Below are positions 1-6,957 of a stretch of DNA of 52,778 bases, in pieces. Position numbers and translations under genes: made by a program. The notes below the pieces were generated by a model. That model searched no databases. It was not told the DNA's origin and saw nothing but the letters and a program-made list of their open reading frames with translations. Source of the DNA: Lachnospiraceae bacterium (lineage in GTDB: Bacteria > Bacillota > Clostridia > Lachnospirales > Lachnospiraceae); NCBI GenBank assembly GCA_024699645.1, contig JAILPE010000105.1, forward strand, positions 1-52,778, in the 5' to 3' direction. The first letter of the stretch is position 1. The number at the start of each line of letters is the position of its first letter.

Positions 1-621
1 GGCAAGAGAGCCTTCCCAGATCAGGCGGCCGTCAGATACGGTCGCACCGTGGCTTTGAGAGAGTACCTTGTCCGCGTTCCAGCTGATCGTGATCTTGTCG
101 ACCGCGATCTCGTTGAACCATCCGGGAGTGAAGTAAAAGACGCTCTCACCTTCCTTGAGGATGTTCATTTCGTACATGTAGTCCTGAGTGATCTCAAAAT
201 CGATCGGTATGATCTCGCCCTCAGCGTATTCTTTGTTAAAATATACCGAAACGACCGAATTGCCTGCACCTTTTGAGGTGGGGGTGAGAGAGGTGATATT
301 GCTGCCAAGCGGATTGGCGGAAATAACGTTTGAATTCGGAACGCCTATATCCACCCACTCGACCTTCCCGATAGAGTCATCGAGCACCTTCCACTCGAGG
401 TGGTAGACCATCTTTAAGGTCGCGTCGTCGTTTACGTCCACGTTGATCGTGTAGTTCAGGATCTCGTCGGTCGGAGAGGACGCATGTGCGTCTCCGGTGG
501 GGAAAAGCAGGGTAAAAGCTGCAATGAGCGCTGCGATGATTACGGACATCAGCCCGTGAAACGATAAGTTACGCATTACTGTATGCCTCATATTTGTAGT
601 TTGTGAATGAACTCTGTTCAT
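1..621 (-). CDS. Secreted/membrane protein paired with radical SAM enzyme (partial, continues beyond left edge)
   Basis: The reading frame is open for 207 codons from an ATG at 621 to the window edge, so only the N-terminus is visible. A near-perfect ribosome site (GGAGGTGA, 626-633) overlaps the stop of the upstream radical SAM gene and sits 4 bases before the ATG, so the two genes are probably translationally coupled. Residues about 16-48 are a long signal peptide or anchor (hydrophobic core IIAALIAAFTLLF, then DAHA-SS). The rest looks like beta-strand extracellular sequence (ILNYTINVDVNDDATLKMVY..., ending near WEGSLA), reminiscent of the DUF2207-like ectodomain fold. No enzymatic motif is visible. 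Inference: an exported protein that may be a substrate or partner of the adjacent SPASM enzyme; its decisive C-terminus lies outside the window. Confidence 0.8.
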   Translation of the reverse strand, partial: MNRVHSQTTNMRHTVMRNLSFHGLMSVIIAALIAAFTLLFPTGDAHASSPTDEILNYTINVDVNDDATLKMVYHLEWKVLDDSIGKVEWVDIGVPNSNVISANPLGSNITSLTPTSKGAGNSVVSVYFNKEYAEGEIIPIDFEITQDYMYEMNILKEGESVFYFTPGWFNEIAVDKITISWNADKVLSQSHGATVSDGRLIWEGSLA

Positions 622-625
622 GCAG

Positions 626-1975
626 TCACCTCCTGAGCGGGCACTGTCCGAGCATCAGGGCCGAAAAATCCCTACGCTTTTTGCAGGCCTCACTGTTCCA
701 GATCGCGGTCCAGTCGTCTGTGAGAAAGTTGCCGAGAGGCTTTCCCGAAAGCCAGCTCTGGCAAGGCACGACGTTACCTCCGGGAGTGATCGCCATGTTG
801 CTTAGGCATGCTCCGCAGTTCGGAGTGGAAAGAGCGTGTTCTTCAAAGAAAGAATTGTCGATCCAGCCGGGGGAAGTGAAGGAGATCTCCATTCCGTTCG
901 CATAGGCGTAATCGGCGGCAGCCGCAAGGATATCGCTGATCTCGCGGGTTGTGAGCTGCAGCTTCTCTGATTCATCCTTGAGCGCGTTGCCGGTCGTGAT
1001 GAGCCCGGAGCATGTGACGTAGTTGACGCCTTTCTCCTTGAGAAAACGGAGAGTGTCGACATAGTCGCGGTTCAACGTGCAGAGCGGAGTGTTGATGCTG
1101 AGGCTCAGACCGGCATTCAGCGCGTTCTCGATGCCGGCAACAGTGTCGTTGAAGTGATCGGCTCCGACGAGCTTGTTGTGAACATCCCTGTTATGGGAAT
1201 AAAAGGTGATCTGAACGCTGTCAATCTCGCTATCGCGGAGTTTTTGGCAGTATTCGGGTGTAAGCTTGATGCCGTTTGTATTAAGGCGGGAGACGAACCA
1301 CTTGGCATAGGCGATGAGCTCGAAAAGATCGACTCGCATCGTGGGTTCGCCGCCTGTGAAGGTTACCTGTGAAACGCCTATACCGCGAAGCTTGTCAAGC
1401 ACGTCTTTCCACTGCTGTGTTGAAAGCTCGGGTTCGTTCGACCGGGTCTGGCCGGCAGCGTAACAATGGATGCAGCGTAGGTTACAGTTCCAGCGGTCGT
1501 TTTTCTCCATCGCACTGACCATGAGGTCCATTCGGTGCGGCGCCGTCATACAGTCGGCATAGTCGCCGATATTCATATAGCCGATGTCTGTTGTAACCTC
1601 TTCACCGTAAGCTACCTGCTTGAAGGTCTCCATCATTGTTTTGATGTCTTCCCTGAAGCGCTTCTTGGAAGTAAACGGGAAAACCTTTTTGACGGCGGAG
1701 GCAGTGTTTTCGAGGATGTTTTCGATGTCCTCGTCGCTCACCTCGCGGCCATGATATTTGTTGACTTCTTTTATGAATTCATTGAGCAGAATTGCCCAAG
1801 AATAGTTGACGGGAATTATGTCCTGACCATTGATGATGGCAATGCTTGAGTCGGGCTTACCGTTCCCGACTTTGGGCGGGATAAGATGGATGCGAACCAC
1901 TCCGGGACCTTCGGGGTTTACTGTGGTGTGGCTGACTTCTCTGAAATTTTCCCGCATATATTTATTGGGTGTCAT
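626..1975 (-). CDS. Radical SAM / SPASM domain protein
   Basis: A 449-residue protein. The radical SAM cluster motif CNLRCIHC lies in the middle (around residue 163), followed by the SAM-binding FTGGEPT motif and a (beta/alpha) barrel. The C-terminal domain has SPASM-type cysteines (CGAC, then TPGGNVVPCQSW, then a terminal CPLRR) that normally hold one or two auxiliary Fe-S clusters. The N-terminal 150 residues are unlike the barrel and may serve as a recognition domain. Such enzymes usually modify ribosomally made peptides or proteins, or mature enzymes; the substrate is unknown here. A strong ribosome site (GGAGGAG) precedes the ATG. The very next gene, 4 bases away on the same strand, encodes an exported protein, which makes it the first candidate substrate. 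Confidence 0.9.
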   Translation of the reverse strand: MTPNKYMRENFREVSHTTVNPEGPGVVRIHLIPPKVGNGKPDSSIAIINGQDIIPVNYSWAILLNEFIKEVNKYHGREVSDEDIENILENTASAVKKVFPFTSKKRFREDIKTMMETFKQVAYGEEVTTDIGYMNIGDYADCMTAPHRMDLMVSAMEKNDRWNCNLRCIHCYAAGQTRSNEPELSTQQWKDVLDKLRGIGVSQVTFTGGEPTMRVDLFELIAYAKWFVSRLNTNGIKLTPEYCQKLRDSEIDSVQITFYSHNRDVHNKLVGADHFNDTVAGIENALNAGLSLSINTPLCTLNRDYVDTLRFLKEKGVNYVTCSGLITTGNALKDESEKLQLTTREISDILAAAADYAYANGMEISFTSPGWIDNSFFEEHALSTPNCGACLSNMAITPGGNVVPCQSWLSGKPLGNFLTDDWTAIWNSEACKKRRDFSALMLGQCPLRR

Positions 1976-2097
1976 GCCGTCTCCTCCTACATATAATAAA
2001 CATACATATCATTGTAGCAAATGGGTTTATGTTCTGCAATCATCCCCCGGGATTGACATTTGATATAGAGCGACAAAAAAAAATTATCAAATAGGTC

Positions 2098-2128
2098 TTG
2101 ACTTTACCATGGGTGGTAATGGTTTAAT
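2098..2128 (+). promoter_or_regulatory. Candidate promoter with internal palindrome
   Basis: TTGACT (2098-2103) and TTTAAT (2123-2128) are separated by 19 bases. The spacer holds the inverted repeat TTACCA-TGGG-TGGTAA (2104-2119), which looks like an operator. A second TATAAT is at 2152-2157 but lacks a clear -35. Downstream lies a hairpin, then the nuclease gene. Confidence 0.4.
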
Positions 2129-2179
2129 AAGAATGTTGAAATAGTTACCGGTATAATAGGGAAGAGTAGAATCGTTATA

Positions 2180-2222
2180 AAACACTGCATGCATTGCGTA
2201 GCCTGCAGTGTTTTTACGTTTT
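2180..2222 (+). terminator. Hairpin, terminator or attenuator
   Basis: AAACACTGCA (2180-2189) pairs perfectly with TGCAGTGTTT (2204-2213) around a 14-base loop, followed by a T-rich run. No plus-strand gene lies upstream, so it either ends a short RNA started near 2130-2165 or attenuates the nuclease operon. Confidence 0.5.
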
Positions 2223-2343
2223 ATGGGCAGAAAACGACAGAGCGAAAAAGGGCTGTTAGTGAGACTTGAAAAACATTTTTGTTTGGTTCAAAATATAGAG
2301 GAGATACGAGAGTGATACGGGAGAAAAAATGAAGGGTATTAAT

Positions 2344-3000
2344 ATGAGAAGAAAAATAGGTTCCGTAATCTTTTGCCTGATGCTTTGCTGCGCGATATTG
2401 ACGGGCTGTCGATCAGCCGAAGATGTTGCGGAGTCGATCATGGAAACACTCATATCGCAGGATGAGGAAGCGCAGCCGGCGGAGGGGCAGAAGGAGACAG
2501 CACAGCAGCCGAAGGACCGGCAGGAGACAGCACAGCAGCCGGAGGACCGGCAGGAGACAGCACAACAGCCGGTGCTTCAGAAGGCGGAGCTTGTGAGAGT
2601 TGTTGACGGAGATACCATAATCGTTAAGGTTGACGGGGAAAAGAAGAGAGTCCGTCTGATCGGGATCAATACAGCCGAGTCGGCCATCCCCGAAGACATG
2701 CTTGCGCAGGTAGGAAAAGAGAATACGGAAGAGGGTAAGCAGGCGAGCGAGTTTGTCAAAGATCTGCTTGAGGATGTCGAAGAAGTCTGGCTTCAAAAGG
2801 ATGTTTCGGAGACCGATAAGTACGACAGGCTTCTCAGATATGTGTGGACAGAGAAACCCACGGATGCGTGGAATGTCGGCGAAGTCGGCGACAAGATGCT
2901 CAACGGGATCATAGTGAAGAACGGCTATTCGAAGGCAATCGCTTACAAGCCGGATACGGCATATCACAAAATTTTTGAAAAAATAAGCGAATCGCGGTGA
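2344..3000 (+). CDS. Thermonuclease (SNase-like) lipoprotein
   Basis: A Staphylococcal-nuclease-fold protein, expected to be a Ca-dependent phosphodiesterase cutting DNA or RNA outside the cell. The start at 2344 (after AAGGG) gives a clean lipoprotein signal, CAILTGC, with the lipid-bearing Cys at the end of the box; an in-frame ATG at 2329 is the alternative. A linker with three ETAQQP repeats (30-bp DNA period) follows. The catalytic domain shows VDGDT, RLIGINTAES (catalytic Arg and Glu) and DKYDRLLRYVW (second catalytic Arg), so all key residues seem present. It is the first gene of a plus-strand run; the next gene starts 6 bases later. A scavenging role for nucleic acids is inferred. Confidence 0.9.
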   Translation: MRRKIGSVIFCLMLCCAILTGCRSAEDVAESIMETLISQDEEAQPAEGQKETAQQPKDRQETAQQPEDRQETAQQPVLQKAELVRVVDGDTIIVKVDGEKKRVRLIGINTAESAIPEDMLAQVGKENTEEGKQASEFVKDLLEDVEEVWLQKDVSETDKYDRLLRYVWTEKPTDAWNVGEVGDKMLNGIIVKNGYSKAIAYKPDTAYHKIFEKISESR

Positions 3001-3006
3001 AAACTG

Positions 3007-3858
3007 ATGAGAGCGGAAGAGTTATACAACAACATATTGAATTCATATTACATTCCCAACGCCCATGAGGAATGGGCTGACTACCGAAGGCTGGTTACGG
3101 ACAGGATCATCGGATTTACCGAGCCGGGCATGTCGGTTGCCGTCATAGGCGTCGGAGAATCAAATGATGTTGACCTTGCGAGAGTATACGAGCATTCGGG
3201 GAATGTTGCACTTTTTGACATAGACGTTAATGCAATGAAGCAGGCACTCAAAAGATACGGCATTGAGGGAGCAAAAGGCGTTTCGGTAAACCGGTGCGAT
3301 CTTTTCGGCATTTCGAAGAATGAGTATATCGGGCTGATCGGCAAATGTCTGGACGGATCGGTCATGTCAAACAAAAAGGCTGACGTTCAGGGCATTGTAA
3401 AACATATGATGGAAATTATTGACATTGCCGGCGGGCGGGATGTGCGTGTCGCAAGCACGAAGTTCGATTGCACGATAGCGGTCGGGCTCCACAGTCAGAT
3501 CGTCGGGTTACTGGCGCATATATGGGAATATCTTTCGATAATCGGAGGGATAACAGATAACTGTGTCGTGGAGAGTCTGGTGAAGCTGAACAACACGCTG
3601 ATCCCCAGGGTCAATGAAGCCCTTATCGCAATCACGAAAGAAAAGCTTTTTGTCGGGTATGAAATGTACGATATGACCTTCGGACCGGAAAGCACGATCC
3701 AGGGTGCCGTTCAGTGCAACCATGACCTTAATTCCAGAATAAAAAACAATGATCTTCGGCTCGAGGATTCGTTTATTGAGGTGTGGCCGTTCAGTGGGGA
3801 TAAGAAATACAAAATGCTGTTTTACGAGATGAGGGTTTTAAACCATATAGCGTTCTAA
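3007..3858 (+). CDS. Putative class I SAM-dependent methyltransferase-like protein
   Basis: A 283-residue cytoplasmic protein without signal peptide or membrane segment. Residues about 44-72 (VAVIGVGESNDVDLARVY, then VALFDIDVNAM) resemble motifs I and II of Rossmann-type SAM methyltransferases, with an acidic residue at the end of the second strand. A catalytic motif such as NPPY is not seen, so substrate and even activity are uncertain. A GGTGA ribosome site overlaps the stop of the nuclease gene 6 bases upstream, which suggests co-transcription. A 130-base gap separates it from the next gene. I do not recognise a named family. Confidence 0.75.
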   Translation: MRAEELYNNILNSYYIPNAHEEWADYRRLVTDRIIGFTEPGMSVAVIGVGESNDVDLARVYEHSGNVALFDIDVNAMKQALKRYGIEGAKGVSVNRCDLFGISKNEYIGLIGKCLDGSVMSNKKADVQGIVKHMMEIIDIAGGRDVRVASTKFDCTIAVGLHSQIVGLLAHIWEYLSIIGGITDNCVVESLVKLNNTLIPRVNEALIAITKEKLFVGYEMYDMTFGPESTIQGAVQCNHDLNSRIKNNDLRLEDSFIEVWPFSGDKKYKMLFYEMRVLNHIAF

Positions 3859-3988
3859 GGATAAAGTCGGGTGACGATGATGTCACTTGGCTGAAGATAA
3901 TTGCGGCAGAGGGTTACCGCATCACGTCACAAAAAAAGGAGTATCTGAAGGGACTGAAGGTGTGACAAGCACAAAAAGGAGGAGAAAA

Positions 3989-4348
3989 ATGATCAAAGTG
4001 TACTGCTACTCAAAATGTACTACCTGCAAGAAAGCATTGAAATGGCTGGATGACAGGAAAGTGAAGTATGAGCTTATAGACATTAAGGGAGATCATCCGG
4101 ATGAAAAGACGCTGAGAGGGCTTCACAAAAAGAGCGGTCTGCCGCTCAGAAGGTTTTTCAATACGAGCGGGCAGATTTATCGCGAACTCGAGCTCTCCAA
4201 AAAGCTTCCGGATATGAGTGAAGATGAGATGTTCGGACTATTGGCTTCGGACGGTATGCTCGTAAAGAGGCCTTTATTGATCACAGGCGATAAGGTTTTG
4301 ACAGGTTTTAAAGAAGAAGACTGGGAGAGTGCGCTTAAAAATGAATAA
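3989..4348 (+). CDS. ArsC/Spx-family thioredoxin-fold protein (CXXC type)
   Basis: A 119-residue protein of the ArsC/Spx/YffB group. The start at 3989 follows a strong AAGGAGG site; a longer upstream frame has no ribosome site. It opens with MIKVYCYSKCTTCKKAL, giving a CTTC redox motif as in Spx and MgsR, and ends with the family pattern KRPLLITGDKVLTGF. Length is normal for the family. Without an ars operon nearby, arsenate reduction is unlikely; a thiol-based stress regulator or reductase is more plausible. Its end overlaps the isochorismatase start by 8 bases, so the two are translationally coupled. Confidence 0.88.
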   Translation: MIKVYCYSKCTTCKKALKWLDDRKVKYELIDIKGDHPDEKTLRGLHKKSGLPLRRFFNTSGQIYRELELSKKLPDMSEDEMFGLLASDGMLVKRPLLITGDKVLTGFKEEDWESALKNE

Positions 4349-4847
4349 ATTATTGGTCATTGTAGACATGCAAAATGATTTTATCGGAGACGGCAGCCTC
4401 GGGACGAAAGAAGCAGCTGCTATAGTCGACGGCATTGCAGCCTATGCGAAGGGGTTTGATGGTACGGTCATCGCTACGATGGACACCCATGCAGAAAACT
4501 ATATGAATACACAGGAAGGCAGGAAGCTGCCTGTTCCTCACTGTATCAAGCCTACCGACGGATGGAAGCTTGATCCGAAGATTGAGGAGGTCGTTTCCGG
4601 GAAGATAGAAAAGGGGACATTCGGAAGTGTCGCCCTTGGAGAGCTCATTGCACGTAATAAGTACGATTCGGTCGAGTTCTGCGGTGTATGCACGGATATC
4701 TGCGTAATAAGCAATGCCCTTCTTGCAAAGGCGTTTTCACCGGAAACTCCGGTAAGGGTGCTCAGGGATCTTTGCGCAGGAGTGACTCCGGAAAGCCATG
4801 AGACGGCGCTTAAGGCAATGGCGTCTTGTCAGATAGAGATTGTGTGA
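4341..4847 (+). CDS. Isochorismatase-family cysteine hydrolase (nicotinamidase-like)
   Basis: A 168-residue hydrolase. The catalytic triad of the family can be placed: Asp9 in VDMQNDF, Lys91 in EKGTFGS and Cys121 in CGVCTDICV. Asp48 and His50 (MDTH) with His67 fit the metal-binding positions of nicotinamidases (PncA), which convert nicotinamide to nicotinate in NAD salvage. Substrate is inferred from these metal ligands and remains provisional. The start at 4341 lies inside the end of the Spx-like gene. No further gene follows for about 150 bases. Confidence 0.88.
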   Translation: MNKLLVIVDMQNDFIGDGSLGTKEAAAIVDGIAAYAKGFDGTVIATMDTHAENYMNTQEGRKLPVPHCIKPTDGWKLDPKIEEVVSGKIEKGTFGSVALGELIARNKYDSVEFCGVCTDICVISNALLAKAFSPETPVRVLRDLCAGVTPESHETALKAMASCQIEIV

Positions 4848-4995
4848 GAATGTGCTCGGACAGAAGTACGAAAATCTCACATACATTCCCTTTGAATCTT
4901 TTCAATTTCGCTTAAAGGAAAAACAATCAAGAACTGTTGCTTTTAACGCTTATTTGGTAAATTGATAAATAACGGTTGTATTTGGAGATGATTCT

Positions 4996-5265
4996 ATGAA
5001 AACAAGTACAAAGCTTATTATCGCAGGGGGGATTATCGGAGTCGTAATTGCAGGAGTTCTGATAACAAAACACTTTTTCAAGGTAGATAAAGATAATCGT
5101 CTTGCGCAGATGACCGATGATACGAATATATTTGAGTTTGGCGGTATCAAGATTGAGCTTATGCAGCTTGACGATAAGTTCTCGGAACGTACCGATTACT
5201 TCACGGGCGGTATGGCGCAGATAATCCAGCATGAATGTGATCACCTTGATGGGATTATCATTTGA
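4996..5265 (+). CDS. Membrane-anchored mini-protein with a lone peptide deformylase motif
   Basis: An 89-residue protein with a good ribosome site (GGAG, 4984-4987). Residues 7-28 form one transmembrane helix (IIAGGIIGVVIAGVLITKHF). The C-terminus GGMAQIIQHECDHLDGIII matches the third peptide deformylase motif, QHExDHLxG, which carries two metal-binding His and the catalytic Glu. The other two deformylase motifs (GxGxAAxQ and EGCLS) are absent and the intervening 40 residues do not resemble the enzyme. It could be a degenerate remnant or a distinct small family that reuses a metal-binding helix. The next gene starts 16 bases after its stop. Confidence 0.75.
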   Translation: MKTSTKLIIAGGIIGVVIAGVLITKHFFKVDKDNRLAQMTDDTNIFEFGGIKIELMQLDDKFSERTDYFTGGMAQIIQHECDHLDGIII

Positions 5266-5281
5266 ACAGAAAGGGAACACC

Positions 5282-5623
5282 ATGAACATTCAAATATTCG
5301 GAACAAAGAAGTGTAACGATACCAAGAAAGCCGAGCGCTTCTTTAAGGAGCGCGGGATTAAGTATCAGTTCGTCGATATGAAAGAGAAGGGTATGAGTAA
5401 AGGTGAGTTCACTACCGTTGCACAGGCTAATGGCGGGATGGAGAACCTGATTGATGCAAATTGTAAGGATCGGGACACACTTACCCTAATAAAGTATATT
5501 GCCGAAGAAGATAAGCTTGAAAAAATACTTGAAAATCCGCAGGTTATTAAAACTCCTGTAGTTCGAAACGGAAAACAGTCTACTATCGGATATCAGCCGG
5601 ATGTATGGAAAAAATGGGAGTAA
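5282..5623 (+). CDS. ArsC/Spx-family thioredoxin-fold protein (single-Cys type)
   Basis: A 113-residue relative of the gene at 3989, but with only one active-site Cys (KKCNDTKKAERFF, so C-x-x-T). The family C-terminal signature TPVVRNGKQSTIGYQP is present. The start at 5282 follows AAGGG; the upstream in-frame Met overlaps the preceding gene and has no ribosome site. It is likely a glutaredoxin-like or YffB-like protein. Two paralogues of this fold within 1.3 kb suggest a thiol-redox theme for this gene run. Confidence 0.85.
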   Translation: MNIQIFGTKKCNDTKKAERFFKERGIKYQFVDMKEKGMSKGEFTTVAQANGGMENLIDANCKDRDTLTLIKYIAEEDKLEKILENPQVIKTPVVRNGKQSTIGYQPDVWKKWE

Positions 5624-5684
5624 AAAAGGAAATCAGAGATATAAATATGCAGTTCATAAAGAAACAGTAGTGGGAGGAGCCGGT

Positions 5685-5861
5685 ATGACATCAGATGATC
5701 AAAATGATTTCGATGAGAGAGATGATGAGGATTATTACTTCTACGAGAACCTCGATAAAGATGACAGATCGACTCGGACGAGAGGGCATGGACATGCCAT
5801 AGGGTTCTTTTTGTTTGTAGTGATCGCGATCGTCTTGATTGTATGGTTGGCGAGTAGATGA
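5685..5861 (+). CDS. Small tail-anchored membrane protein
   Basis: A 58-residue protein. The start at 5685 is fixed by GGGAGGAG ending 6 bases upstream. The N-terminal two thirds are very acidic and tyrosine-rich (DDQNDFDERDDEDYYFYENL), then a basic stretch with His-Gly-His, then one C-terminal transmembrane helix (FFLFVVIAIVLIVWL). The topology suggests a cytoplasmic acidic domain with a membrane tail. No family recognised. It sits between the ArsC-like and the YgjP-like genes on the same strand. Confidence 0.7.
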   Translation: MTSDDQNDFDERDDEDYYFYENLDKDDRSTRTRGHGHAIGFFLFVVIAIVLIVWLASR

Positions 5862-5886
5862 TTCTTAAGGAGGATTCCATTAGAAG

Positions 5887-6450
5887 ATGGAATATACATT
5901 GATAAGGTCGAGCAGGCGAACTATCGCGATTGAAGTGAAGCCTGATGCGACGATAGTTGTCAGGGCACCGCGCAGAGCTACCGTGAGGGAAATAGAGCGG
6001 ATTGTTGCGGCAAAAGAAGGCTGGATCAACAAGCATATCGAAAAGATGAAACAAAGAAAGGCGCAGCTTGAGAAATCGGGCGTTGCGCCTTTAAGCGATG
6101 AGGAGATACGTGAGCTTGCAAAAAAGGCTGCAACGTATATACCGGAGCGTGTGAGATACTATGCGGGGATCATAGGCGTCAGCTACGGACGGATCACTAT
6201 CAGGAAGCAGAAGACGCTGTGGGGAAGTTGCAGCGCCAAGGGCAATTTGAATTTCAACTGTCTTTTGATGCTGAAAACGTCGGAGCTTATCGATTATGTG
6301 GTGGTGCATGAGCTGTGTCACCGTAAACATATGAATCATTCGAAAGCCTTCTGGGACGAGGTCGGGAAGGTGATGCCCGATTACCGCGAACGCCGGAAGA
6401 GACTGAAATCGGAGGGATGGCCCATTGGGACAATGCCCGGGCTTAACTGA
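5887..6450 (+). CDS. YgjP/SprT-like M48-type metallopeptidase family protein
   Basis: A 187-residue protein of the YgjP (DUF45, WLM-like) zinc metallopeptidase family. The motif VVHELCHRKHMNHSKAFW gives His141, Glu142, His145 and the third ligand His151. The family hallmark LWGSCSAKGNLNFN lies at about residues 111-124. The N-terminal beta region (RSSRRTIAIEVKPDATIVVRAP) is typical. Cytoplasmic, no signal. Proteolytic substrates of this family are poorly known. The GGAGG site is 11-13 bases from the ATG, somewhat long, and no better start is visible. Confidence 0.9.
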   Translation: MEYTLIRSSRRTIAIEVKPDATIVVRAPRRATVREIERIVAAKEGWINKHIEKMKQRKAQLEKSGVAPLSDEEIRELAKKAATYIPERVRYYAGIIGVSYGRITIRKQKTLWGSCSAKGNLNFNCLLMLKTSELIDYVVVHELCHRKHMNHSKAFWDEVGKVMPDYRERRKRLKSEGWPIGTMPGLN

Positions 6451-6807
6451 GATAAGCACGGCGTGAACGCTTCTACGGGCGCACTTACAATTAAAAAAAC
6501 CGGAACAGCAACAATTAAAGCAACAGCTGCAGCCAATGATGAGTATGTAGAAAAAACAGCGAAATATACGATCAAGATTGTAAACGGAACTCCGGAATAT
6601 CAGGCTCCGAGCAGAAAAGACAGCCTTGTTTATAACGGTTCGGAACAGGAGCTCATTAATCCCGGTGCAGCTTCAAACGGCACAATATACTATAAACTTG
6701 AAAAGGTTGGAACTAACACTTCGAAGACATCGAATACAACGAATCCTCATGTTCCCGAATTCATTACGATGAGTAATAAGTCGGCAGATGATCCGATTGA
6801 AGGATGA
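6451..6807 (+). pseudogene. Remnant of a Big2/Ig-like surface adhesin
   Basis: Directly after the stop of the YgjP-like gene the frame reads DKHGVNASTGALTIKKTGTA, then TIKATAAANDEYVEKTAKYT. This is the second half of a bacterial Ig-like (Big2) domain, joined mid-domain. It continues into an LVYNGSEQELINPGAASNGT stretch, typical of repeats in large Lachnospiraceae surface proteins, then stops at 6807. There is no signal peptide, no credible ribosome site (only a GTG at 6463) and no domain start, so this is a fragment of a much larger gene left by deletion or recombination. A terminator follows at 6843. Confidence 0.7.
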
Positions 6808-6842
6808 GTAATAAAAGGAATCCTCGTCTGAGCTGACCACTC

Positions 6843-6870
6843 AAAGTCAGAATTATGGTCTGACTTTTTT
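6843..6870 (+). terminator. Rho-independent terminator
   Basis: AAAGTCAGA (6843-6851) pairs with TCTGACTTT (6859-6867) around a 7-base loop, followed by T residues to 6870. It ends transcription from the YgjP-like gene and adhesin remnant. Confidence 0.8.
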
Positions 6871-6957
6871 GGGTGACGGTACGGTCGAGGGTTCCTTTTA
6901 TGAAAAAAATGAAATATAATGTTCCGTAGCAGGTTTTCTACAAGGGACAGGGTGATA

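Larger units (their letters stand above)
1976..2343. other. Intergenic region between divergent genes
   Basis: An AT-rich gap between the radical SAM gene (minus) and the nuclease gene (plus). It holds a possible plus-strand promoter with an inverted repeat inside it and a downstream hairpin (listed separately). No convincing short ORF was seen. Confidence 0.6.

Noticed and set aside
626-905. Small plus-strand ORFs opposite the radical SAM gene
   Set aside because: Antisense shadows of a strongly supported gene.
2413-2967. 184-residue ORF antisense to the nuclease gene
   Set aside because: Shadow frame of a clear SNase gene, with no start signal or recognisable domain.
3989-5623. Arsenic resistance locus based on two ArsC-like proteins
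   Set aside because: No arsR, arsB or acr3 gene is present, and the active-site patterns fit the Spx/YffB group.
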